From NCBI RefSeq assembly GCF_047495875.1, contig NC_092463.1, positions 33,111,724 to 33,175,723 of the forward strand: a DNA stretch of 64,000 nt. Direction: 5' to 3'. The position numbers and the translations under genes were made by a program. The DNA is from Pithys albifrons albifrons (lineage: Eukaryota; Chordata; Aves; Passeriformes; Thamnophilidae). Under the pieces are notes generated by a model. The model was given only the letters and a program-made list of their open reading frames with translations. It did not search any database and was not told the origin of the DNA. Each line of letters starts with the position of its first letter. The stretch's first letter is position 1. Below, one piece after another: positions 52,764-64,000 of the stretch.

Positions 52764-55700
52764 TGGAGCAGAAAATCTCTTGATCCCCTGTAAACTTTGT
52801 AGTTGTCACAGTAATTTCTGCATCTCCAACACACCCATCCCCACAGTGCAGAGTCCACATGTACGACTGAGAACTTTTCTGTCTCAGAGAGCTAACATTC
52901 ATCTACTCCCTTGTTTGCATTCACCTCAAGTTGAATGGACAAACTTCTTTAGGACTTTTTTTCCAGGTATGAATTGTTTTCACCTTATAATATATGTCCA
53001 AAACCATGAACAGGATACTCTAGCACACTCTTCATAGGAGATAGGAAATGCTGACATTGAGACTGCCAGATAATAACTAGCTTTGTCTAGTTGCAATCAA
53101 ACTGATCTTTACTGAATTCAAATTTCATTCTTTGCTGGAGGAAATTTAAATAATAGTTTAAGTGCAGGGAAAAGGAGCATAATTTTCCTGCTGTAAAAAT
53201 CTCCAGGCTACCTCTTGCAAGCAGAGCAAATACAGATGTAAAATGATGGTAACCTGGAAGTCGGTTTTACAGTCCTTTGACTGCACTCCTCATCCACTCC
53301 TGTTCTCTGTAAAAATTTGTCCTTACATCACTGTTAAGATGCAATTGTGCATAAACCATGCAAACAGGGTGCTTAAGAACGGTAGCATTTATTAAGCTGA
53401 CTAGGTAAGAAGCTATGCCGCACAGAATGGTGCTACACACGTCCTCAGATTCCTGTGTTGTTGCTTGTATGGACAGCACCTGTAATCATTCACATGAGGC
53501 TAGAATGACACATCACTCTGATGTTTGGTTTCTAAAAACATAAGCAGTTTAGAATCCTTGTTTCTTGGTATGCTGTCGAAATAGTGTTAGTTTTTTTTAC
53601 ATCTGGATTATACTTCCATAATGCCACAAGGTGGCCTCCACATAATACAGTATTAGCATCACGTCCTTTACAGCACGACATATGAAAGCATGTTTTTGCT
53701 TTACTGCAGTATTGGTAATAGACCACCACAAAACAACATTCCTTTCTTTGTATGTCAAGCTCAAGAAGTTCACATGCTATGTAGAACTGGTTCACGTGAA
53801 ATGGGAGGTTAGAGCAACACAAAGCAGCTGCAAGTGCTTTGGTAGGATGTTCTACGAGAGAAGCCTCTTCATGCTCACAGGGAGGGTCCACTAGTTGTCT
53901 GCCCTGCAGGGAGTCTGGCAGATCCTGCATCCAACATGCAAAGGGATGCTCTAATTCAGACAGCCTTAAGCAGTTGCTTAAATTATGCTACAGTTGCTTC
54001 TGTGCTAGAAGAACCTGAAGAAAGATCAAAAGCAGCAGAGATCCTCCTTCTGACTGGAAGTTTAACCATTTCTGGCCTGTCATGAAAGTTGATTCTGGTT
54101 TTCAAGAGGATGAATTACCAAAGGCCAAAGACTGATTTGTGTTATTTCAAAGCCCATTTTTTTGTAATTTTTTTTTTGGTGGAGGAACTTTATTTTACAT
54201 GATGTATAGTTGGACTTAGAAGTATAACAATGCAAGTGGAATTGAAGTAGCAATTTCGAGATGATAAACATTCTCTTTGGTGTATTAAATATATTGTTAC
54301 AAAACCTATTACAGTATGTACTATTATCAAATCTGGACTTGAAATAAATATGAAAGTAGTAAAACCTGTGAACTCACATTATTTGACAAACCAAAAGAAA
54401 CAAAGCTGGGTCTTAAAATTACAGTGGCTCTGGATTCAGTTGGCTGTATATTGATCTCAGAAATAAAAAAAATGATTCAGCAATGCTTTGGGTTTTTTTC
54501 TAAAGTTTTAGTTACTCCTTCCACTTACCTTCCGCAGTAGCTGTAGAAACTTTTTTCTTTTAAGCACATTCTGACTGTTCTTTAGAAGCTGAGAACTCTA
54601 ACTGTCCTTGGTTTTAAGTTCATCTGTACAAACCTTTCTTGTGTAAGACTGGCATTTGAGATACCTAACTGTACATGTGCACAGATGATACTTGAGCAAG
54701 TTTACCAGCTGCTACTTCCTTGAAATTCAGCACTTAGAAGAATAACTGCTGACAGCTTTTCCTACTGTCTTCGTTTATTGTATTGGCCTGTAATTCTTCT
54801 GTAACTCTTTTCAACCTATTATTGAAATAACAAACTTTCGTTCTTCTACCTTTCAACCTTTGCCTTGTTTATCTGAACAAAATAATTCAGAGGTGCATTA
54901 CACTCTAAGTCAGCTAAACATGAATCCTGTTTTTATCTTTAAAGTGCATTCCTATTTGTGTGGGCTATTATGCTGATTCAGACTGCAAGTAAAGACATGC
55001 CTTAATGAGCACAAGTTCTTGCATCACAGAGAACTGCTCAAATGAACCACTGTGGGGAACTTCACACATTATCTATCATTAATCAATGGCAAACAAGTTA
55101 ATTTTCTCTGCGTTGTTACATTGCTATTCAGTGTGTTAAACAGTTTCATTAAAGCAACATGAGTAGCAGCTTCACAATATGTAGTAGTAGTTCCTGTTTG
55201 ACTGAAATACAGTTGTGCCAGCCTTAGAACGATATGTAAGAGTCCTATAGGAGTACAGTGATTCTTTCTACATTATATTAATCCTTTCTTTTTTTCAGTA
55301 GTTTAGCCTGAGGCAGGATTTTCTATTTCTCAGATAAGTACTGTGGGGTTAAATGAAATACTTTTTAAATTCATAATACTACCTTTATCATATAAAATGT
55401 TTGCAATTGTAGCATGACGTTTTGTACTTGTCATATGATTCATAGGTTTGGATGCCTATGTTTCCTTCCTCCTTAATTTTTTGAGCCATATAAAAATGGG
55501 TAATTTTTCTGTGTCTCATGCATTTTTTGAAAAAACAATAGAACAAGTCACCTTGTAATGCCTTTCCTTCCCCTCTAGCTACTTGCTTTCATTATTTGTA
55601 AGTTTATTGTAAATGTATTTGACAGCAGGCTCCTCTGGGAAGCTCCATGTAATGGCTGGTAAAATCCAGAGTCCACTGGAACTACTAGCTCTGATACAGA

Positions 55701-58700
55701 TAGCAGAAGTCCTGAAGTTAATTTTATGTTTTGCTTTTGGATTTTTATTTTAGGCAAATAAAGTAACTGTGACCTACAGAAAGATTATTGCAGGACTTCA
55801 TTTATAACTTTCATTGTTTCCTGCAAGCCTATAAAGAATTCAGCAAAGCGTCTTAAAAGCAGTGTTCACTCCAGGGGGAAGAGATTCTAGTGTCTAGTTT
55901 AGAATTCCTTTTTGCAAGTGTAAAGAGATGCTTTTAGATATCAACATGTCAAAATATTAGGAAGAAGCAAAATCAAGTAATTGCCAGGGCCATGTTGTAT
56001 TCATGCAAGAGTTGTGGGGTTGGGTGGGTGGGATGGAAAGAAACCATGCATAAACTCTTAAAAATATTGGAGCTCCCAGCTAATACCTGTTTAGAAAATA
56101 AATAAAACACCCAAACGACAAACTAAGTAAAATGCACCGCTCATCTCTGAAACTGATAATATTATCATACGTGCAGTCTCTTTCTCCATAAAATAGCATG
56201 ATGCTCAATTGAAAAAAAAACAACTGGACCTTTTCCTGGCTGCATTGTAGCTACCTGGAATAGCAGCATTCTTCAGCAAGGCCACAGAAAGCTTGAGCTC
56301 AGGTGAACCACCAGCAAGTCCCACTGCAGGCTTTTACATAGCCCATTATCTGGCTGGACAGTCTCTGTGGCAGACAAAACACAGGGAGATTAGAAAGTCT
56401 GAGTTTGTGCATTTAAAATTAGAAGATTCTCCTGGCATACAAAGCACACAGTGGCATCTTAACCTAGAAAGGCACATACAGGAAATAAAGTAGGTTTCTT
56501 TATAACTGAATCATGGACACAACTTGAGAGGAGTTTAGAAGGTCTTCTAAGGGAAGTTCTGCTAGGAAAGAATCCTGCTAAGGGTCTCTTAGCAGAGGCA
56601 TTGCTTTGTCTGAAGGTCACACAGAACAACAGATCAGGGAGCAGTGCTGCAGCTGCTCCACACATGCCACAACTCTGCATGGCTCATTGCTGGTAGTGCC
56701 ATTAGGAGAAAAAGCAGAATATATGAGATAGTAGATGTGATTGAGGCTGGGTTCAAACAGTCCTTAAAGCAGTGATTGGTGCTTATTCCTTTTATCTCAC
56801 CACTAGACCTGAGAGGAAAAGGCAGGGCTTGGCTGGAGCCATTGGACTCAAGTCTCTCATTGTTGGGACAGTAAAATTCAATTATACTGCTGCCAACACA
56901 AATGACACTTTCATCAAAAAGCATAATGCTTCTAAATACCAGTGAAGATATTATTGCAGACCATTAAAATCAGTTCAAGTTCTGCATACATTTCCTGGCC
57001 AAAAGACAAATTCAAATGAGTGCCTGAAAAATCAGTTAGTTTTGCTGAACACCAGGAACACGTGGGCTGCAGTAACTTGGAGATAGAGTAATGCAGAGAA
57101 ACTTCTCTGTAAGGTATGAAAAATAGCATAGGTTAAGATATACTACAAAGGAACTATAGACTAATCCATTTTGCCAGAAAAAAAAGTGTTGGTGGGGATA
57201 CCAGGATCTGTAGATTAACAAGTTCTCAATGCAGAAGCCTATTACAATCAAGATTTAGATTTGGTTAGTTTATTAATTAAGTCTTGCAGTTCCTTTCACA
57301 TAAGCAGAATCCTTGACATCAGAACTGTTTCAACCAAAGCAGACTTGAAGGAGTCACTAGAGGCTAAATGCTCATTTGGCAGAGCTCAGAGAGAACTATC
57401 AAATGAGGAGGCAGTATCTCAAGCACGTATGCCAAATCCTGCATGCAGAAATGCTGAAATACGCCTTGCTAGTCCCCAAGGCAAAAGCTGAAGTGAGCAA
57501 GCTGCCAGTTGTGAAGACAGATCCAAGGGCGTTCTCTCCTTATTTGCAGCCCTTCACAGGAGAGTGGCTGAGGTCAGATACTGTAGAAAGTCAACTAAAT
57601 CACAATGCACTAATCATAAAAGAAAACCAAACAATTTGTAACTTCAGACACTTCTTGCTCAGAAAGATACTTATATTCCCTTTTTAATGAAGAAATCAGT
57701 AGCAGCATTTGTTGTCCTCTGGGCACAGCACTACTTTATGCTGGTGACGAATTTTAGTTTTTTGGTTTGGTTAGTTTTGAGTTGTTTGTGTTGGATTTGT
57801 TTGGGTTTTTTTCCTCTTCTTTCTGGTTTTTAGCTTTAGTAGCAACCTTATCTGTTCATCTGGAAAGTCACTAATTTGCTTTTTGAATCAAGAACTGTGA
57901 GATGGAAAGAACCCCTTTAGAGATATTAAGGGACATGCCACCAATAGAAACCTAAATGTGTTGGAATGCAAAGTGCAAAAGTTATACTTCTGCATGGCAC
58001 TGAGTGCGTGTGTGCTTGCTCAGCATTCTGTGAACAAGACATGTCCTCACTCTGCCGAGCTCCCTGATTATTCTGTCTGGTCAGAAAATCCTGAAAGACT
58101 TAAGCTTGCAAAAATGAAAACCAAAGAGGCAACAAATTTAAAAAATTGTGCTCTGAGGGGGAGGCAAAATGGGTGAACAGGGAAAAAAACCTCAACTCAA
58201 ACCAACAAACTCATCTCTTAAGCAGCAGGATTTCTCCCTAACTAGTCACCAGTCTACCATTTGTAAAGGTTTAGAACTGCAGGCATTTTTAATTAACACT
58301 GGTAGAATACTGGTAGAGTATGTTTAAAATACATTTATACACACACATACACTGTTAATATAACAGCTTCATCTTAAGCTTCCTGACTGAAAACAGCCAT
58401 TACATAAGCATGCATCATTATGCTTCTTTGTGCTAATCTAAGGAGTAAACCAAGTGGTAGCATCCACAGTTGCCCTGTGTAGGGCATAAGTCTCTGAGTT
58501 TTCACAGTTCAATGCCACTAAGTTGATAATTTGTTTGGTAGTGAGAACCTGGAAGACTTGAGGTACAAGACATCACTTGGGAAACTAGGTGTGCCAAATA
58601 CAAAGGCATTTTGTTCTCACTTGGGTAAGTGACAAGGATGTGGAACTGGGAATTCAGCCAAGCAGATGTGCCCTAACGTGTCAGAGGGGTGGGAAAGCAG

Positions 58701-61700
58701 CAACTGTGAGAAAACGTGACTGCTCTGTGAGCATCAAGTTTCCAGCCTTCCTTTGCGAAGTACCTCACTGCAGTGGATTAGGCACACAGGAATGAAAAGA
58801 CTTCCAGTATCATCATACCCCAACTTCCCAACAACAATCACAGGCATCCTTTCCAGGTGATGGGAATTTTTCTATTGTATATTAAACACTCTCCCTTCCC
58901 TTGTTTTAATGCAAGTCAACTCCCTACACTGCCAACCAGGAAGGCACATGTCAGCCACAGTCCTGATTAGAGTCTGGCTGTGTTCAAGCCCTCAACCCTC
59001 TTTAATGATTACTGATGCCTCCACTTAAAGGGCAACATTTTTAGAGGCACCCCTTACAGCATTACCCCATCATCCAATTAACAGGAGATTTAGAAAACTT
59101 ACACTTCAGAATTCCCTCTTTGCTTTCTTTATCCAGAAACATCCAAACTGTAATGTCTTAAAAAACCAAACAAACAAGAAACAGAAACAAAACCCAGCAA
59201 ATTAGTTTTTAAGTACCAAAAGGTTCTTCCTAAGAAAATTTATGTGAAAAAACAATTACTCTAGTTCACTTCACAAACAGCTACTCTGCCTATTCTTATG
59301 CTAATTGTGGCTTTTGGCACGGAATTACATCAAAATTAACACTTCCATCGATCACCACTTATTCTGGCTGATTAGAAAGTCAAACTTTTAGACTTACCAA
59401 AGCACAAGGCTGAGAACAAAACCTGCCAGTTAATTCATTAGTCCTGCCATGCATTACTACTTCACTAATAATAGCTTAAACCTTAAAATGCTGAAAATAA
59501 AGTTTTAATAATATTTATGTGTACAATGATAGTTAATTATATTTTTGTAATTGGTTTTTCCTTCAGCTGGAACATGAAGTGGCATAGTCATCCATCCAGA
59601 AATGACCTAATGCAGCAAGGGTTTTTTTCCTTGTGTCAGAAACTTAGTGTTATTTTAAGCTTTAAGACAAAATTCTATTAGCAGACACAGAAAGGACTAC
59701 AGAGATTTTTGCTTTAAAACACACAAAATAGTTCTCTCTGCATTCATTTCATCAGAATGGAAAGAGCGGTTTTGGTTTCTCACAGCTGAGAGTTGTTAAG
59801 ACTTCAACTCCCCAATAATCCATCATTCCACTTTTAGCTAGACTAAGTAGATAATAGGACAGCTGATTCACAGGGGATAAAACAATTCAACGTAATGAAA
59901 CATGCATTGTCCGCATGGGTGGCTGTATCTGCGATTTCCCCATTTAGAACCAAAAATGCCACAGACTTCTTGTATGTGGCAATCCTGCTCTGAAATAGCA
60001 TCTCTAAAAATTCTTTAACTCTTACAGAAAAGAAGTCAGTCTCATCCAGAAGAGATATAATGAACGCCTGTTGTCAGAAAAAAGACCAGCTATTTTTCTG
60101 AAGCTGGAATACTTACTGTACTAAGTCTTTCAATGCATAGAATATCTGAAATAAGAGTGAAAGTGTCAACTGCAATATCCAAACATAATTCAGGCTTTTT
60201 GAAAGTGAAGCTCAGTAGATTAAATACAATTTGACAAAGAGCCATCAAACTAAATGACAAGAGCTATTTGAAACTGTCTGTAGGTCACTTTAAAATGTGG
60301 TATTAGGGTGCATATGCATTTCAACACTTACACCTGTAAGAGCAGGCAGTCTTGGAATGTAACATTATCTTGATATTTAGATCTGGTTTGTTTCAAAATA
60401 CGTGTAGTGTTTATGTGGAAAAAAAAAGTCTCAAGAATACGATTACAATCTCCGTAAAATCCACTGGTTCTGTTTATTTCAAGCCTATATATATAGAAAA
60501 CAGCCTTCTCCCCAAATCCATAGAAAACTATTATTCACAGAACTGTATCAATACACGTCAGAAGCATATTTGAAAAAGCATTTTATCATGTTTTGGCAGC
60601 CAACACTTTCCATAAGGGATTAAAATGGGTTTAAGCACTTAAATTAAGGAATAAGGGGAAAATAAAAAGGTGGAAAACATGAAGCTTGGATTTCGTTACA
60701 GCAAAGTACAAATATTCGAGACCCCAACAGTTCATTGCTCACACTTTAAGCGCTCAAATGACTGCCTGAATTGAGGCAGTGATCCATATGAAGCAGGAAC
60801 AATTATGTACCACATTCAACCTGAAAGTGGTAGATCTCATTTTACAGCAATGTGATCAGCAGCTACAATTTATGGAAGAAATTACTACAGTTCTTCAGTC
60901 AATATGGAAACAAAAATATTCTAGGTCTGCAACAGTTGAAGACTATGGGATTATATCTATTTTATCCCTTTAAGGGACAGTGCTACACCTTCTGTCTCCC
61001 TTTCAGCAGGTTAGTCTAGTTAATCAGAGTCCAGCTTAGTACTCAATGCAAAAAACAAATAAATAGAAACAATACTGCAGCTATGGTTATTTAGAATGAG
61101 AACATTTTATTTTTTTCCAACAAAGTTCAAAGTCAAACTTGAAGCTGTGAGTGCCTGCTTCAATGAGTGGTATTAACAAAATCTGTGTGACTTTTACAAA
61201 TGGAAAGTTTTCACAATTGCTTCAAAATAAATCATGTTAAATAGCTAGCCCTGTGTTTGTCTAGAATTCTCATCCTCGCCTCCCCACTTCTAACAACAGA
61301 CACTCATAGTGTATTTAAACTAGGAGAGGAATAAGTAACTTCATTGAGAGCTCAAGAATGAATGTGTACGCAGAGAGAAAACACTTTAGTCTCATTCTGC
61401 GACATAAACCAAGCCATTTAACTCAAAGAATAAACAAATTGTTTAAAGAAGAATATAAGCACTAATAACACAGGCATGCTTGATCAGTTTTCTCAGTCAG
61501 TCTTTATCTGTAGCCTACAATGATTACTGTGTGTAGGACAGAAGACTGAAGACAAAAATTTAACTACACTTTCTGGCTTTTACAAAGGCTATTAAAAATG
61601 GCTTTTTTTTTTCCTCTAATGCAGCATTAGCTCAATATAAAATTCCTCACATAAGAATCATCTGCTTTCATAAACTTAAACATTTGCATTGTGCAAAGCT

Positions 61701-64000
61701 GGAATAACTTCACAGCAGTAGGATGATTTGCATGGGTTTTGTGTTCTGGAATAGTTGACTATGAACCACCTATTTCACTTTGTACCAGAGAACTTGGCAC
61801 AAAATATACCTGCAAATCTCCACACTTAGACAGACATTCAGTCTTCTGTAAAACTGGAAGATCTGGCAAGATGAACTGACAAAAGCAACCATTTGCTAGT
61901 TCAAAATGAAGCTTAGATACCTTCAAGTTTCTACACACAAAAATCTCCACTTTCAAGCAAAAAAAATCAACACATGACAAATTAGCACTGTAGCATCCAT
62001 CTTCAAAAACCTTTCTCTCTTCAACACAAAATGCATAGACTTCTAACTCCAATTCAAACTTACCTACTTCAGATGCCAGAGAATGAAAATACAGTCTGCT
62101 TTAAGAAATGGACATTATAATGCAGTGGGACCGATGTCACTCAACATGGGGCACATGTATTCTTTTGTCCGTTTCTACTCTCCCATCCCTCCTGCCCTTC
62201 AACTGTTAAAACTGCAGCCTCTGATAACAATAAAGCAGCCTACATAAAGGGAGAGATCATTTTACTTATATCTCATTGGAGAAGGTAAACTCCTGGAGGG
62301 CTGATGCTTTTTTTTTAATACCAGCAAGAATCTGTAAGCACCATTAAGTCATCTGGAACTGCAGTACCTGTGTGATACAAGAGTACTCTTTACTGAGAAA
62401 GAGGTGCATCCCCTTCAAAACTGAGACATACATAGTCATTAAGACATGCTAATTTCTTTGTACTCAGCTAACTAACAGGATAGTTTTTTTCTATCTTCAC
62501 TCTTCAGCAAGCTCTGATCAATACCTCCATTTTGACTCTTACATTTACAAAATACTGGACTTTTTTTTCTTAGCTGTGCAGAAAGAGACAGTTTGTCAGA
62601 AGGATTCTTCAGTTTCAGTTTAGGGGATGGGTAAGTCCTGGGTCACCCTTCAAGTAAGTACTCTTTCAGCAAAACAGCCTCAGATACTTTCAGGGAACAC
62701 TGAGGCAAAAGACACACTGTTTTTCAAAGCCATCAGTCTCATATGAAGTAGTATAACATGAAGAACAGCTTTGTGGAGGCATCCTTTATCCTCAAGTACA
62801 TACATGCTTCTGCATCACAAGAACATACAGAAAAGGATTAATTCTGCTTGGATCTTATGACATACCCTAGAAACAGCATTGTCAGGAAGTATCACATGAA
62901 GATCAGCATTTATGCACATGACAGTTCATAAACTTAATTCTTAGATTCACTAAGACAGCTTCATGGAATTGATGGCATTATACAGCTATTAAGACATTTC
63001 ACTCTTGTCACCTTTGACCAGATACTATACATGTACATTCAGTAACAGTAAAACTGATTCCTAGCCATTTGAGAACTAAATACAAGAAGCTGAGCATGAA
63101 GATTAGTGTGAATAGTTTAAATGAATTAAGATCATGACAGAAAAACGATTTCACAATGGAGACACCAGAATCCTGTTTTTACAGTCTAGCAGCTGCCTGA
63201 AAACAATAAAAAAATTCATTTAAAATAAGGCACAGATACTGACAATGTATAATACTGTATTACTCATGCTGTCAAAATACAAATTCTGGCAGTTAAAAAA
63301 AATACATTACTTTATTAGATGTTCCTCAGTAACGATCCTCAAGTCAATCTTACCTTACCTCTAGAACAAAAGCACCATGCACAGTTATGATCTAGTAACT
63401 CCATGGCCACATACGGAATTCATTATAAGCCGAAGTATTTACATCTACAGCTGTATTTTTAAATACTAGAACTATCCCTTTGATCAATTACAACTATTAC
63501 TTCTTCTGTTATCAGAAGTAAACGGCCAGGAGTTACTTCATTTTGTCTATTAAAAAAACCACAAAGATCTGGGTTTCCATTATCTTTACAGAATTCTCCT
63601 TGAGGAATAATCTAAGAGCTTCAGCAACTGCTACCCAAATTATGAAGCTAGATTTTATGTTACTTTTACATTTAAGTGCTCAACAGAACAGTAAAGAATA
63701 CAAGAATGTTGTCATAGTGTAGTTTCTTTAGATTTTTTAATTGACGGCAAGAACATTTGAAAAGTTCTATCTCAAACTCTTTTGAACATGAAGTATCTCT
63801 AACGATAACTAACAATTCTAGCAAAACGAATTTGGCTATGTGCATGTCTACAGATTGTCCCACAGAGTTCTCATTTTTCAGATGTCCCAGAAACTCTTCT
63901 CTGGAACTGACTGCCCTGGGAAGTGCAACACCTTTGGTGGTTAACAGAATATTCAAATGACCAAAAGCACCAAGTTCTGATGACAGATTTCTAGTTGACC
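52764..64000. other. Intergenic or unresolved region to the right edge
   Basis: About 11 kb without a gene I can recognise. Two longer frames exist, one of 132 codons on the minus strand at 53532-53930 and one of 103 codons on the plus strand at 57376-57687. Neither shows family motifs or obvious splice context. T/G-rich low complexity occurs near 57755-57820. By synteny KATNBL1 (minus strand) is expected to the right; its 3'UTR could reach into this region unseen. Confidence 0.45.

Noticed and set aside
57376..57687. 103-codon plus-strand frame starting MAELRENYQMRRQYL
   Set aside because: The helical-looking start is suggestive, but there is no recognisable family, and an overlapping frame and flanking AT-rich DNA suggest chance. 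Not annotated as a gene.

Overview
The window looks like vertebrate nuclear DNA from a bird. It is AT-rich, with long introns and intergenic stretches and two sharp CpG islands. It carries several CR1 retrotransposon tails, which are the main avian interspersed repeat, and an LTR of the widespread avian ERVL type. The genes match the vertebrate block RYR3-AVEN-CHRM5-EMC7-KATNBL1 (human 15q14). The exact species cannot be read from the sequence; a passerine or another neoavian is a guess from the LTRs.

Layout. Positions 1-7815 look like intron 1 of AVEN (minus strand). AVEN exon 1, which encodes the Arg/Gly-rich N-terminus, lies in a CpG island at about 7.5-8.35 kb. A six-copy 20-bp tandem repeat sits just 5' of it, followed by an old antisense CR1. 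The muscarinic M5 receptor gene CHRM5 follows on the plus strand, with its whole coding region in one exon (13751-15337) behind a clear 3' splice site. After about 8 kb with no recognised gene comes a compact two-exon gene on the minus strand. It encodes a secreted protein with a fibrinogen C-terminal domain (coding exons 26655-26817 and 23653-24353, 287 aa). About 14 kb of gene-poor DNA follows, containing a nearly intact ERVL solo LTR (37757-38295), a second LTR-like element and a CR1. EMC7 on the minus strand is complete: five coding exons from 48451 down to 41388, 242 aa, every junction in frame. Its CpG-island promoter adjoins a 17-bp minisatellite of about 17 copies. The last 15 kb (49-64 kb) has no recognised gene; KATNBL1 would be expected beyond it.

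These genes are neighbours by conserved synteny and do not form a pathway: AVEN (apoptosis and DNA-damage regulator), CHRM5 (Gq-coupled acetylcholine receptor), a fibrinogen-like secreted lectin-type protein, and EMC7 (ER membrane-protein insertase subunit). The divergent AVEN/CHRM5 layout matches mammals, where AVEN exon 1 lies upstream of the CHRM5 coding exon and the transcription units overlap. I found no CRISPR array, operon, recognisable tRNA or rRNA gene, or clearly novel multi-gene system. The least ordinary items are the fibrinogen-like gene and the two promoter-proximal tandem repeats.
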